Positions 37,521-46,651 are shown, numbered from the stretch's first letter. The stretch is DNA of 64,000 nt from Shinella lacus (GCF_010994755.1 NZ_WHSB02000001.1:868001-932000); one strand, 5' to 3'. Numbers and translations are program-made. The notes: generated from the sequence alone by a model not told the origin.

Positions 37521-39653
37521 TTACGTGCGTGTCTCTATTTCCAGTCCCGTCCATCGGGCCGCGAAGGCCCACATGTCGGCAAATTCCTCGATCATCTTGT
37601 CGGTTGGTTTTCCGGCGCCGTGGCCGGCGCGGGTATCGACGCGCAACAGGCGCGGACGGGCACCCAGATCGGCGGCCTGCAAGGCTGCGACATATTTGAA
37701 GCTGTGACCCGGAACGACGCGGTCGTCGGTATCTGCCGTCGTCACGAGGATCGCCGGATACGCTCCGTTCGCCTGGATAGTGTGATAGGGCGAGTAGGAC
37801 AGGAGGTTGCGGAAATCGCGCTCCTTCGCCGGGTCTCCGAAGTCCTGCATCCATAATTGCCCGCCGGTGAAGCGATGGAAGCGCAGCATGTCCATGACAC
37901 CGACGCCGGGAAGGGCCGCCGCGAAAAGGTCCGGACGCTGGTTCACCACGGCGCCGACCAGAAGACCACCGTTCGACTCACCCTGGATGGCGAGACCGTC
38001 TGGCGGCGTTATGCCTTCAGCCTTCAAATATTCGCCGGCCGCGATGAAATCGTCGAAGACGTTCTGCTTGTTCTCGCGACGCCCCGCATCGTGCCAGGAC
38101 TTGCCGTACTCCCCACCGCCCCGGATGCTGGCGACGGCGAAAGCGCCGCCTTGCTCCACCCACGCCAACGAGGCGGGCGAGTAGAAGGGGATCATGCTGA
38201 TGGCAAAACCCCCATAGCCATACAGCAGGGTCGGCGCGGGACCGGTGACGTCTTTGCGTCGGACGATGAACATGGGCACCTTCGTGCCGTCCTTCGAGGC
38301 ATAGAAGCGCTGCTCGACGACGATGCGATCCAGGTCGATCGCCACTTTCGGCTCCGCCCAAGGAGACTTTGTATTCGTGGTCACGTCGTAGCGGTAGATC
38401 GTGGTGGGCGCATTGTGGCTGGTGAAGACGAAGAAGGCTTCGTCATCCGCCGCGCGTCCATGAAACCCTCCGGCGCTACCAATGCCGGGAAGGTCGATGA
38501 CGCCATCCGGCGTTCCGTCGAGCTTGAAACGCTCGATCTTCGTCTTGGCATCGACGAAATAGCAGACGATGAGCCGGCCGCCGAGCAGGGATGCGCTGCT
38601 GAGGACCGCCTCGTTCTCCGCGACAATGTCGGTAAATTGGGGCTGTGTGTCACCGAGGTCCAGCGCCACGATCTTCCCGCGTTCCGCACCCTTCTGCGTG
38701 GTGAGAAAGAGCTTCGTCCCGACATTTCCGACAACGGACCAGTAGTGCTCGAAATCCTCCACGAGGGCATGGGGCTTCCGATCCTCGCCCGTCAGGTCCA
38801 ACACCGTCAGCGCGCTGCCGCCGGAACCGGGCGAGGAGTAGGTGATGACATAGCGGCCATCCTCGGTGACGCCGGCAAAATGAAGGAGATGTGGCTGCTC
38901 GGGCGTAGCGTAGACGAGCCGGTCCTGGGACTGGGGCGTTCCGAGCGCGTGGAAATAGACCGCATGCCCTGCGACGGTCGCCTCGAAAACCTTTCCCTTT
39001 TCCGGTTCGGGAAAGCGGGAGTAGAAGAAGCCCGTTCCGTCCGTCGCCCAGGAAATGGACGTAAACCGAACCCACGCGATCTCGTCCTCCAACAACGTTC
39101 CGGTTTCGACATCCAGGACGCGGATGGTTCGCCAGTCCGTACCGCCCTCCTGCGTCGCGAAGGCGACACGCGACCCGTCCTCCGACGCCGACCACTCCGC
39201 CAGCGCGTTCGCGCCATCCTCCGACCAGCTATTGGGATCGATCAGCACACGGTCCTGCCCGTCCAAGCCTTCGCGCACGACAAGGGTCTCCTGGTTGGCG
39301 AGGCCGGAATTGCGGGTAAAGAAATAGCGGTTGCCTTTCTTGTCGGGAGCGGTGAGGCGCTCGAAATCGAACAGTTCGGTCAGCCGCGCACGAAAAACCT
39401 CCCGTCCAGGCAGGTCCGCAAGATGCGACCGGGTAATGCGGTTTTGTGCATCGATCCAGGCGGCGACGTCCGGATCGCGACGGACGTCGTTCTCCAACCA
39501 GCGGTAGGGATCGGCTATTGTCGTGCCGAAGTGATTGTCGACGACATCGACACGTTTGGTTTCGGGGTAGGTCAAAAGCGTATCCTCGTTAGCAAATGCA
39601 GGGCAGATCGATAGCGCCCACGGAGTGTGGGCGGTCTTGCGCCTGAGTTTCAT
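37521..39653 (-). CDS. Prolyl oligopeptidase family serine peptidase (S9A)
   Basis: This 710-residue S9A peptidase has an N-terminal beta-propeller beginning after the conserved DPYRWLEND segment near residue 50 and a C-terminal alpha/beta-hydrolase domain. The catalytic Ser is S560 in GESNGG, the Asp lies in TADTDDRVVPGHS and the His in RAGHGAGKP. It cleaves proline-containing oligopeptides. The start used gives MKLRRKTAHTP; the following ALSICPAFA looks like the end of a short or eroded signal peptide, so location (cytoplasm or periplasm) is open. It is 122 bp downstream of the TetR gene on the same strand and may be co-transcribed with it. Confidence 0.93.
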   Translation of the reverse strand: MKLRRKTAHTPWALSICPAFANEDTLLTYPETKRVDVVDNHFGTTIADPYRWLENDVRRDPDVAAWIDAQNRITRSHLADLPGREVFRARLTELFDFERLTAPDKKGNRYFFTRNSGLANQETLVVREGLDGQDRVLIDPNSWSEDGANALAEWSASEDGSRVAFATQEGGTDWRTIRVLDVETGTLLEDEIAWVRFTSISWATDGTGFFYSRFPEPEKGKVFEATVAGHAVYFHALGTPQSQDRLVYATPEQPHLLHFAGVTEDGRYVITYSSPGSGGSALTVLDLTGEDRKPHALVEDFEHYWSVVGNVGTKLFLTTQKGAERGKIVALDLGDTQPQFTDIVAENEAVLSSASLLGGRLIVCYFVDAKTKIERFKLDGTPDGVIDLPGIGSAGGFHGRAADDEAFFVFTSHNAPTTIYRYDVTTNTKSPWAEPKVAIDLDRIVVEQRFYASKDGTKVPMFIVRRKDVTGPAPTLLYGYGGFAISMIPFYSPASLAWVEQGGAFAVASIRGGGEYGKSWHDAGRRENKQNVFDDFIAAGEYLKAEGITPPDGLAIQGESNGGLLVGAVVNQRPDLFAAALPGVGVMDMLRFHRFTGGQLWMQDFGDPAKERDFRNLLSYSPYHTIQANGAYPAILVTTADTDDRVVPGHSFKYVAALQAADLGARPRLLRVDTRAGHGAGKPTDKMIEEFADMWAFAARWTGLEIETRT

Positions 39654-39775
39654 CCAGGCAGCCGGAAGCGAGCCCGAAATGCCGGGCTTTATGGATCTTC
39701 AGCGTTGTGTCTCCGTTTTTTCGGTGGTTTCGCGTCAGCCGTGTCGATGCGAAACGGGTAAGCGCGCCAGGTGCC

Positions 39776-40390
39776 TCACTCGACGGGGTCGCAGATCGGC
39801 AGAGTGCTGGCCGCACGGATGGCAGAAGCGATCCTTTCGGTCACTTCGTCCAGTTCGAATTTCTGGCCCTTGTTGACTGCGGCCGAACTGATGTCTTCAT
39901 CGACCAGCCGCATGGCGGCCATGGCAGTCGCCGCGCAGAGCTTCACCTCGAAGTCGTCGGGCGATCGGCCGATGCGCCTGGCGACGATCTGCGTAAACTC
40001 CACTTCCGCCTGGCTGCACGCCATCAACCAGGCCGATCTCAGCGCCGGCTCCTTTGGAAGAAGCGCGACGATCCGGGCGGCCGCAACGCCGTCGCGAACG
40101 GCCTGTTCGCCCTCGATAAACGACTTCATCGCAGCATAGAGGAAGGTCTCTATGGAAACGTCGCGGGGCCACTCCCGGAACAACGCGACAAATCGCAATT
40201 CCGTCACCAGAAGCAGCGGCTCGACGCAGGCTTCCTTCGAGCGGAAATAGCGCCACACCGTGCGTTTCGACACGCCCGATGCTGCAGCGATGTCATCCCC
40301 GCTCGTGCCGTCCACACCGTGCCGCCAGAACAGATCCGCCGCATGGCGTGAGACCAGTAGCCGAGCTTCTTCCGTTTTCGAACGTTCGAT
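39776..40390 (-). CDS. TetR-family transcriptional regulator with non-canonical start
   Basis: This TetR protein of about 204 residues has the HTH in the segment GTSGDDIAAASGVSKRTVWRYFRSKEACV. The helix that must precede it (ERSKTEEARLLVSRHAADLFWRHGV) is intact in frame, but the frame has no ATG, GTG or TTG before it. ATC at 40390 is placed 6 bp after a GGGAG ribosome site and gives the standard family length, so it is my tentative start; a GTG inside the HTH region would give a truncated, implausible protein. Two palindromic operators lie directly upstream. It probably represses itself and perhaps the peptidase gene downstream. Confidence 0.8.
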   Translation of the reverse strand: MERSKTEEARLLVSRHAADLFWRHGVDGTSGDDIAAASGVSKRTVWRYFRSKEACVEPLLLVTELRFVALFREWPRDVSIETFLYAAMKSFIEGEQAVRDGVAAARIVALLPKEPALRSAWLMACSQAEVEFTQIVARRIGRSPDDFEVKLCAATAMAAMRLVDEDISSAAVNKGQKFELDEVTERIASAIRAASTLPICDPVE

Positions 40391-40401
40391 CGCCGTCTCC
40401 C

Positions 40402-40439
40402 TGTCACTTAGTGCCAGATCGTTATGTCACTAAGTGACA
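40402..40439. promoter_or_regulatory. Tandem palindromic operators before the TetR gene
   Basis: Two copies of a 15-bp palindrome, TGTCACTTAGTGCCA at 40402-40416 and TGTCACTAAGTGACA at 40425-40439, are spaced 23 bp start to start, about two helical turns. The second is perfect; the first has one changed base. They lie immediately upstream of the presumed ribosome site of the TetR gene, a classic autorepressor layout. Confidence 0.8.
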
Positions 40440-40499
40440 GATCGCGCAAGAGAGGGCCGGGCTTTTTTTACGCAGGTCCGGCGGCGATCTGTTCGGCCA

Positions 40500-40751
40500 T
40501 CAACCGAAATCGGCGCGTGTCAGGACATAGATCGGCTTGCGGGCGCCGGAATAGGCGCGCCGCGCCGCCTGGTAGATGGAGACGCGGGCATCGTCGAAAG
40601 CTCTTAGGCAACCGGCTTCGGAGGTCGCGCCCGGAAAAAGGTCGGACCCGGCGAAAAACGAGATTTCGAACATGCCGTCATGACCGATGAAGCGAATGCG
40701 CTTGCCGGCCTCTTCATAGCTGCGGCTTTGGTTTGGAAAACTGAGACTCAT
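40500..40751 (-). CDS. DUF1488 family protein
   Basis: This 83-residue protein matches the small DUF1488 family by its pattern: SYEEAGKRIRFIGHDGMFEISFFAG followed by RVSIYQAARRAY (given in part), ending in TRADFG. Function is unknown. The ATG at 40751 has AAGGAG upstream. It stands alone, separated from the TetR gene by 109 bp holding the tandem operators, and is preceded by about 290 bp of AT-richer DNA (40752-41043) in which I see no gene. Confidence 0.8.
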   Translation of the reverse strand: MSLSFPNQSRSYEEAGKRIRFIGHDGMFEISFFAGSDLFPGATSEAGCLRAFDDARVSIYQAARRAYSGARKPIYVLTRADFG

Positions 40752-41043
40752 GAAAGCTCCTTGCGATAGGTGAATGGGCCATCTCCTCGACACGAAGTTT
40801 GCGCGTCGATCTGCGAAGAGGCTCCCAATCACCAAGTTGAGGGAAAGCGAAAAATCCGGATTTCTTCTCGGACACAAAGAAATCGGCGAGTATTTTGGAA
40901 ATCGAGGGAAAAAATGAAGCTCAGAATTGCAGAATCCCATCGATACCGTGCGGCATCCGGAGCTTTAAAACCGAATTCAGCATACCACGGAAACGAAAAT
41001 CCTGATTTTTATTTTTGAGAAAAGGATCCAGGCAACGGGCTTA

Positions 41044-41829
41044 TCAAGGGCGTTGTCCCGCTTCACTTTTCCAAGCGACCGAACGTGCTTCCCACGGCTG
41101 AACGAGCGCATGCTCCACGATCAGCATGACACCCACGAAAGCGAGAGAATAGGCGATCACATGCGCGGTCTGGAATTGCTGGAAATAGAGGTGGATACGA
41201 AAGCCGATGCCGTTTGACCGGCCGAGGAATTCGACGACGAGGACGATCTTCCAGATGACGGCGATCCCGTTGCGCGCGGCGACCGCCAGCCATGGAGCGA
41301 GTTGCGGCAGGATGAGATGCCGAAGCCGCTCCCGGGGCGAAAGACGGGCGACGAATGCCAGGTCTTCGAGGGCTGGATCGAAGGACTTTACGCCCTGGCG
41401 CACGGTGACCATGACCATTGCCGTCTTGTTGAGGGTCACCGCGACAATCGCCGCAAGCTCGTTGAGGCCGATCCACAGATAGCAGAGCACGATCAGGACC
41501 AGCGCCGGCAGGTTCATGAAGATCGTCACCCATGGATCGGCCCAGCGGTTGAGCGCCCTGTGGCGGCCAAGCAGGAAACCCAGCAGCGAGCCCGCCACCA
41601 TGGCAAGCCCGAAGGAGACGGCCACGCGCAAGAGTGTCGCCATCAGTTCTTTCGGCAAGCGTCCGGCAGCCGTTTCAGACCAGAAGACCCGCGCGACCTC
41701 GACAGGCCCCGGCAGGACGGTCGGATCGGCCTTCAGCACGGCGAGCGCTGCCCAGAACAAACCGAACAGGCCGAGGGAAAGAAGGAACACGCTCCCCTGC
41801 AAGCGGTCGTCGAGGCTCTTCTCAGACAT
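41044..41829 (-). CDS. ABC transporter permease (SsuC/TauC type) of the PQQ locus
   Basis: This 261-residue permease has about six membrane segments and an EAA-loop region VARLSPRERLRHLILPQLAPW near residue 165. The ATG at 41829 follows GGGAGAA. No ATPase or binding protein gene is beside it, but a matching SsuB-type ATPase and SsuA-type binding protein lacking their own permease lie 10 kb away (51353-52979) in the same locus, and both units carry the same upstream motif. It most likely completes that importer. It is divergent from the NosR-like gene. Confidence 0.9.
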   Translation of the reverse strand: MSEKSLDDRLQGSVFLLSLGLFGLFWAALAVLKADPTVLPGPVEVARVFWSETAAGRLPKELMATLLRVAVSFGLAMVAGSLLGFLLGRHRALNRWADPWVTIFMNLPALVLIVLCYLWIGLNELAAIVAVTLNKTAMVMVTVRQGVKSFDPALEDLAFVARLSPRERLRHLILPQLAPWLAVAARNGIAVIWKIVLVVEFLGRSNGIGFRIHLYFQQFQTAHVIAYSLAFVGVMLIVEHALVQPWEARSVAWKSEAGQRP

Positions 41830-41880
41830 GCGAATTCTCCCGGCCCGAATATAGCCGCCGGGGCGTTCGCCCGATCCGCG

Positions 41881-41894
41881 ACCTTGGTCGTATG
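41881..41894. promoter_or_regulatory. Regulon motif copy A (ACCTTGGTCGTATG), between the permease and NosR-like genes
   Basis: This is a copy of the ACCWWGGTCGYATT motif shared by the PQQ locus, embedded in the semi-palindrome GCGACCTTGGTCGTAT. It is oriented towards the NosR-like gene (61 bp before its start) and, read on the other strand, lies the same distance from the divergent permease start. Confidence 0.65.
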
Positions 41895-41941
41895 GCGGCC
41901 TCTCGCCTGGCGCGTAGAGATCGGGCTGGGAGGATCGCGCC

Positions 41942-44038
41942 ATGAGACGACGCTTTGCCCTGCTGAGCTTTCTCGTTTTCAGCCTGTTCGCCTGCGCCGG
42001 TATGGCCGGCGCGGCACCGCTCGATCGTGACGCGCTTGCAGGCCTGATCGTGCCGCCCTACGCGCTCGGCGAGCCGGTGAATGACAAGGGTGTCTGGACG
42101 TTGCTGAATTCCGGCGGCGCGGAGGCGGGTTACGTTTTCGAGACCGGTCCGCTGGCGCCGCTTCCGGGCTTTTCCGGCGCGCCCATCAACATGCTCGTGA
42201 CGATCGACCGTGACGGCCGCTTTCTCGATGTACGCCTGATTTCACACAATGAGCCGATCTTCGTTTCCGGCCTGGGGGAAGCGCCGCTGCGTGCGTTCCT
42301 CGAACAATATCGCGGCCATTCGATCCGGGAAGCACTCGTCGTCGGCACGCCGTATGGCGAGGCCGGGGGCGGCTCCGACCTCGTCTATCTCGATGGGGTG
42401 ACGAAGGCCACGGCCTCCGTTCGCATCGCACACGAATCGATCCTCGCCGCAACGCTCGCCGTCGCGCGCGAGAAGATGCAGGGCGTAGCAAGCGGTCCGC
42501 CGGTACGCCCCGATCCATCGATAGACGAAACGCTCGACTGGGCGGAACTGGTCAAGCGAGGGCTGGCCCGCAACCTGAAGGTAACCAACGCCGAACTCGA
42601 CGACGGCTTCAAGGCGACGATCTGGGCGCGCGACGATCCCGAGGCGGCGAACGACCCGCAAGGCCTGTTCCTCGATCTGTGGGTGGTCGACATCGGTCCG
42701 CCGTCCATCGCCCGGGCCGTCCTGAGCGAGGAGAGTTTCGCCGATCTTCAACGCCTGCTGCGCGTATCGCCGGACGACGAGCCCATGCTCGTCATCGATG
42801 GCGGTCGCCACGGGCTGGTCTCGGCGGACTTCGTGCGCAACACCGCGCCGGACCGGCTTGCGGCCGTACAGGACGACCTGCCGGTCGCCCTTCGCGATGC
42901 CGACATGATGGTCGAGACGCGGCGGGATGTGCCGCAGGGCACGACGATGATCCTGAGGATCGACCGGCGCCTCGGTTTCGACCCCACGCGCGACTGGATA
43001 CTCTCCGCCCAGGCCGTGCGCGCCCACGGCATGCTGAAGCCGGAAATGGGCTCGGTCCATTTTCCGCTCGCCCTGAAGGCTGACCCCGCTTTCTTCCTGC
43101 GGCCGCAAACGTCAAAGGCGCTGCCGCCCTGGCAGGCCGCCATCGTCGACCGAAAATGGGATGTTGCCGGGCTTGGCATCCTGCTTGCGGGCTTGATCGG
43201 CGCAGTCGGCCCCGGCATGCACCGGCTCGCGGCGCCGACGGTGCTGCGCCCGGCACGGCTGGCCTTTCTGGGCCTGATGATCGGCTTCGTGGGCTGGTGG
43301 GGCCAGGGCCAGCTTTCGATCGTCACGCCGCTCGCGGCACTTCGGGCCGCAAACGGCGGCGGCAGCCTGGCGGTCCTGCTCTACGATCCTTTCTCCCTGA
43401 TGATCTGGGGCGCCGCCATCCTTGGATTTGTCCTGTGGGGACGCGGCCTCTTTTGCGGATGGCTCTGCCCGTTCGGCGCGATGCAGGAATTCGCCCACCA
43501 TGCCGGCCGCCTGCTTCGGCTGCCGCAATGGAACCCCTCGCCCCTCTGGGACAGGCGTCTGAAGGCCGGCGCATGGATTTCGCTCGCCGGCCTGGTCGCC
43601 GTCACCTTTCTTGCGCCCGAAAAGATTGAAACCGCAGCCGAGATCGAGCCCTTCAAGACGGCGGTCACCACGCTCTTCCAGCGCGAATGGTACTATGTCG
43701 CCTATGCCGTCTTCTGGCTGCTCCTCGCGGCAACGACCTTCAAGGGCTTCTGCCGCTATGTCTGCCCTCTCGGCGCGGTCATGGCGCTCGGCGGCCTGTT
43801 GCGCACCCGCTCCTGGATAGCCCGCCGCGCCGAATGCGGTTCGCCCTGTCAGCTCTGCCGGGTGCGCTGCCCCTACGGCGCCATCCGCAAGACGGGCGAG
43901 ATCGCCTACAGCGAGTGTTTCCAGTGTCTCGACTGTGTTTCCATCCACGATGACGCGCAGCAATGCGTGCCGTTGGTGCTGGCGCAGCGAAAGCGTGCGC
44001 CAATCCAAACGCTTGCCAAGGTGGAGGCACGGGTATGA
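41942..44038 (+). CDS. NosR/NirI-like membrane flavo-iron-sulfur protein
   Basis: This 698-residue protein has a signal peptide (residues 1-25), a periplasmic FMN-binding domain whose likely flavinylation site is T157 in VTKATAS, a long periplasmic region, and from about residue 400 several membrane segments. These are interspersed with CGWLCPFGAM and CRYVCPLGAV, followed by two cysteine sets (CGSPCQLCRVRCP and CFQCLDC) for [4Fe-4S] clusters. NosR proteins pass electrons across the inner membrane to periplasmic enzymes. No nosZ or denitrification gene is near, so here it probably serves the quinoprotein system. The ApbE gene follows with an ATGA overlap. Confidence 0.88.
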   Translation: MRRRFALLSFLVFSLFACAGMAGAAPLDRDALAGLIVPPYALGEPVNDKGVWTLLNSGGAEAGYVFETGPLAPLPGFSGAPINMLVTIDRDGRFLDVRLISHNEPIFVSGLGEAPLRAFLEQYRGHSIREALVVGTPYGEAGGGSDLVYLDGVTKATASVRIAHESILAATLAVAREKMQGVASGPPVRPDPSIDETLDWAELVKRGLARNLKVTNAELDDGFKATIWARDDPEAANDPQGLFLDLWVVDIGPPSIARAVLSEESFADLQRLLRVSPDDEPMLVIDGGRHGLVSADFVRNTAPDRLAAVQDDLPVALRDADMMVETRRDVPQGTTMILRIDRRLGFDPTRDWILSAQAVRAHGMLKPEMGSVHFPLALKADPAFFLRPQTSKALPPWQAAIVDRKWDVAGLGILLAGLIGAVGPGMHRLAAPTVLRPARLAFLGLMIGFVGWWGQGQLSIVTPLAALRAANGGGSLAVLLYDPFSLMIWGAAILGFVLWGRGLFCGWLCPFGAMQEFAHHAGRLLRLPQWNPSPLWDRRLKAGAWISLAGLVAVTFLAPEKIETAAEIEPFKTAVTTLFQREWYYVAYAVFWLLLAATTFKGFCRYVCPLGAVMALGGLLRTRSWIARRAECGSPCQLCRVRCPYGAIRKTGEIAYSECFQCLDCVSIHDDAQQCVPLVLAQRKRAPIQTLAKVEARV

Positions 44039-44910
44039 AACGACGACGGTTCCTCTTCATTGCCGCGGCGGCTGCGTTTTCCGGCGCTGCCCGCGCTGAA
44101 AACACGACTTGGCAGGCAGACATGCTTGGTGGCACGGTTCGGGTGGATCTGCGCGGACCGCGCGGCCTTGCGCAGGATATCGTCGGACGGATTGGCAGCA
44201 CAATTGCCGAAGTCGAGGCCGTCGCCAGCCTGTTCAAAACCGGATCGGCCCTCAGCAGGCTCAATGCCGTGGGCCATCTGGACGATCCGCCGCCGGCTCT
44301 TCTCGATCTCCTACGCCTCGCCAACCACGTCCATCAGGCAACAGCTAGTCGTTTTGACCCAACGGTGCAGCCCCTCTGGCGCGCGCTCGCCGAAGGGCGC
44401 GACACCACCGAAGCACAGGCCGCGATCGGTTGGGAGCGGGTGCGTATCGGGTCGTCCATCCAGCTTGCTCACGGCCAAGCGCTGACCTTGAACGGCATCG
44501 CGCAGGGCTACGCGGCTGATCGGGTCCGCCGTCTGCTATTGGCGGAAGGCTATGCGCAGGCGCTCGTGGACATGGGGGAATTTGCCGCCATCGGCGGTCC
44601 CTTCAGCGTATCCGTCGAAGATCCGGCCCTGGGCCAGATCGCCACGCGTCGCCTCGCCGGCAACGCCATTGCGACCTCAATCCCTTCGGCCATGATGCTC
44701 GGCACCGGCTTCCATATTCTCGGACCCCATGGTGAGCGGCCCTGCTGGTCGACCATCTCGGTGGAGGGAGAAAGTGCCGCCATGGCGGACGGCTTTTCGA
44801 CCGCCTTCTGCCTGATGACACGCGACGAGATCCACGCGACCCTGCGTCGTGTTCCCGGCATCACGCGGGTCACCGCGGTCGATGAGGCCGGCGATGTTTC
44901 GACCTTCTGA
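44035..44910 (+). CDS. apbE: FAD:protein FMN transferase
   Basis: This 291-residue ApbE-family protein has an N-terminal signal of Tat-like character (MKRRRFLFIAAAAA) and the family motifs SALSRLNAVG, SRFDPTVQPLW and LNGIAQGYAADRV, then the metal-binding region with TSIPS. ApbE attaches FMN to a Thr or Ser of periplasmic flavodomains. The start overlaps the stop of the NosR-like gene, and that protein carries a matching TKAT site, so it is almost certainly its substrate. The gene ends 2 bp before the convergent binding-protein gene. Confidence 0.92.
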   Translation: MKRRRFLFIAAAAAFSGAARAENTTWQADMLGGTVRVDLRGPRGLAQDIVGRIGSTIAEVEAVASLFKTGSALSRLNAVGHLDDPPPALLDLLRLANHVHQATASRFDPTVQPLWRALAEGRDTTEAQAAIGWERVRIGSSIQLAHGQALTLNGIAQGYAADRVRRLLLAEGYAQALVDMGEFAAIGGPFSVSVEDPALGQIATRRLAGNAIATSIPSAMMLGTGFHILGPHGERPCWSTISVEGESAAMADGFSTAFCLMTRDEIHATLRRVPGITRVTAVDEAGDVSTF

Positions 44911-44912
44911 GA

Positions 44913-45809
44913 CTATCGTTCCGGCGGCGTGAAGGTCAGGCCATGCGCCTCGAAAACCCGCGCGATTTCCCCGTCGGCAAGCGCTTTTTCGATCGCCTCG
45001 TCGACGGCATAGGCGAGGTCCTTGTGCTGGAAATTCACGCCCACGCCGATTGTCCAGCTTCCACGCGCAAAGCCGACAAGCGGCAGAGAATGGACCTTCA
45101 GCCCGGCATCCGGATGGCGCACGAGCCCGGCTTCCAGCTCCGCGCGCGGCCCCATCGCCGCCTTGGTGTCGCCGTCCGCCAGGCCGTCCATCGCCGCAGC
45201 GGTCGAGCGATAGCGATGGATCTTGTCCACCGGGCCGATCAGGGACGTCAGGTAAAAGTCCGAGATCGCGTCGTTTTCGACCGCCACCGCGTCGAACCGG
45301 AAGAAGGGCGGGGTCGGCGCCTTCTCTTCATAGTCGGACGCGCGATAGGCGATGGCGATGCTTTCCCTGGCGTATTTCCCGGTAAAGCTCACCTGCTCGA
45401 TACGACAGACAAGCGCGCTGTCATAGGGCACATGCAGCATCACGTCGCTGACCCGCCCGCCGACGGCAGCGCCCTTCCAGACATAATTCAACAGATCGGC
45501 TTCGAGATTCTCGCCGGCCGCGACAAGGCGGAATTTCGCCTCGACGCCGAGGGCCTTCGCAACCAGCCGGCCGATCTCGATATCCACGCCGACAGCCTTG
45601 CCCTTCTCTTCGTAGGACCAGGGGGCATAATTCTCGTAGACGGCGAACTCGATCCAGCCGTCCTCGATGATCCGGTCGAATTCGCGCCCGACATCCTGCG
45701 CGAAGGTGTTCTGCGGCTTGGCCTGCGGCACATAGTCCTCGCAACGCGCAAAAGCGCCGCCCGGAAGGGCGACGCCGAGGACCATGGCCAGAAGTGTACG
45801 GCGCAGCAT
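44913..45809 (-). CDS. Quinoprotein dehydrogenase-associated SBP_bac_3 protein (XoxJ/MxaJ-like)
   Basis: This 298-residue periplasmic protein has a signal peptide (residues 1-21) and the bacterial solute-binding family 3 fold, with AVYENYAPWSYEEKGKAVGVDIEIG near residue 55. It belongs to the group found next to PQQ-dependent dehydrogenases, which includes XoxJ, thought to help maturation or activation of the dehydrogenase and not transport. It follows the cytochrome c gene by 6 bp and has no partner permease here. Confidence 0.88.
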   Translation of the reverse strand: MLRRTLLAMVLGVALPGGAFARCEDYVPQAKPQNTFAQDVGREFDRIIEDGWIEFAVYENYAPWSYEEKGKAVGVDIEIGRLVAKALGVEAKFRLVAAGENLEADLLNYVWKGAAVGGRVSDVMLHVPYDSALVCRIEQVSFTGKYARESIAIAYRASDYEEKAPTPPFFRFDAVAVENDAISDFYLTSLIGPVDKIHRYRSTAAAMDGLADGDTKAAMGPRAELEAGLVRHPDAGLKVHSLPLVGFARGSWTIGVGVNFQHKDLAYAVDEAIEKALADGEIARVFEAHGLTFTPPER

Positions 45810-45815
45810 GGCGGG

Positions 45816-46502
45816 TTACTGCGTGGCCGAAAGGCCGACCGTCAGCACCTCGGCCGCCTTCTTCCAGCTTTCCGGCTTGTCCGACAGGATGCGCGCGGCC
45901 TCATAGGTGACGCTGTCGGCAACCGGCGCGCCGGAGGCGGTCTTCACTTCGGTCGCGATCGTCTCCAGCTCCTTCTTGATCGCGCCCGTATCGGCCACCT
46001 TGCCGCTGCCGAGTTCGTCGCGGATTTCATGGAGGCGCTTGGCGTGGGCGTCGAGCGCACCATCCTCCGGCCGTGTCTCCACATAGGTGCGGATCGCCCA
46101 GGCGGCCTTCTGGCCAAGAATGTCGCCGAAGGCCGGCATCTTGGTCGTGCCGTCCTGCGTATAACCGTGACGGAAGCGCTCCACGAACCACTCGTCGCCA
46201 ACCTCTTCCGCTTCCAGAAAGCGCAGGTCCGGCGCAAGCCCGCCGGACACTGCACCCAAGCCATGACAGCGCGCGCAGTTCTGGGTATAGCCCGAGGCGC
46301 CGATCTCGACGGCTTTCAACCAGGCCTCATGGCCGATCTTCGCCTCGCGATAGGGGTTTTCGGTCAGCCACTCCTCGCCCACCTCGGGCAGCGCATCGGT
46401 ATTGACCGGTTGCGGCGCGACATCGCCATGCGCAATCACCAGGCTCGTCGTCGCCATGAGAATGAATGCGGCGACCCCGCCGCGAATGATGTTGGCCGAC
46501 AT
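45816..46502 (-). CDS. Periplasmic cytochrome c (PedF/c550-type) of the alcohol oxidation system
   Basis: This 228-residue exported class I cytochrome c has a signal peptide (to about residue 25) and a single haem site, C76-A-R-C79-H80. A likely axial methionine is in TTKMPAFGD near residue 120. The C-terminal extension of about 80 residues is helical and lacks a second haem site. It matches the c550-type electron acceptor of quinoprotein ethanol dehydrogenases. AAGGAGG precedes the ATG. It is transcribed with the XoxJ-like gene from a divergent promoter that carries a motif copy oriented towards it. Confidence 0.9.
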   Translation of the reverse strand: MSANIIRGGVAAFILMATTSLVIAHGDVAPQPVNTDALPEVGEEWLTENPYREAKIGHEAWLKAVEIGASGYTQNCARCHGLGAVSGGLAPDLRFLEAEEVGDEWFVERFRHGYTQDGTTKMPAFGDILGQKAAWAIRTYVETRPEDGALDAHAKRLHEIRDELGSGKVADTGAIKKELETIATEVKTASGAPVADSVTYEAARILSDKPESWKKAAEVLTVGLSATQ

Positions 46503-46560
46503 GCCGTCCTCCTTCGCATTTCCAACTGCGCATTTTGTAAGGCAGCACGGGCGCGGCGCG

Positions 46561-46575
46561 ATATGCGACCTAGGT
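46561..46575 (-). promoter_or_regulatory. Regulon motif copy B, facing the cytochrome c gene
   Basis: Read on the minus strand this is ACCTAGGTCGCATAT, 73 bp before the cytochrome c start codon. It lies within the perfect 14-bp palindrome GCGACCTAGGTCGC at 46565-46578. Confidence 0.65.
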
Positions 46576-46591
46576 CGCGGCGGCGCATGGC

Positions 46592-46605
46592 ACCAAGGTC
46601 GTATT
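46592..46605 (+). promoter_or_regulatory. Regulon motif copy C, facing the plus-strand PQQ-associated operon
   Basis: ACCAAGGTCGTATT lies 60 bp before the start codon at 46652. With copy B it gives this divergent promoter one copy in each direction. Confidence 0.7.
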
Positions 46606-46651
46606 TCTAGCTTTCCCCCATGGCGACATGGTTGTTGCGGGAGGATGCGAC

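Noticed and set aside
41942-44038. Denitrification (nos) locus suggested by a NosR-like protein and ApbE
   Set aside because: No nosZ, nosDFY or nosL-like gene is present, and the surroundings are PQQ-dependent alcohol oxidation genes sharing one promoter motif.
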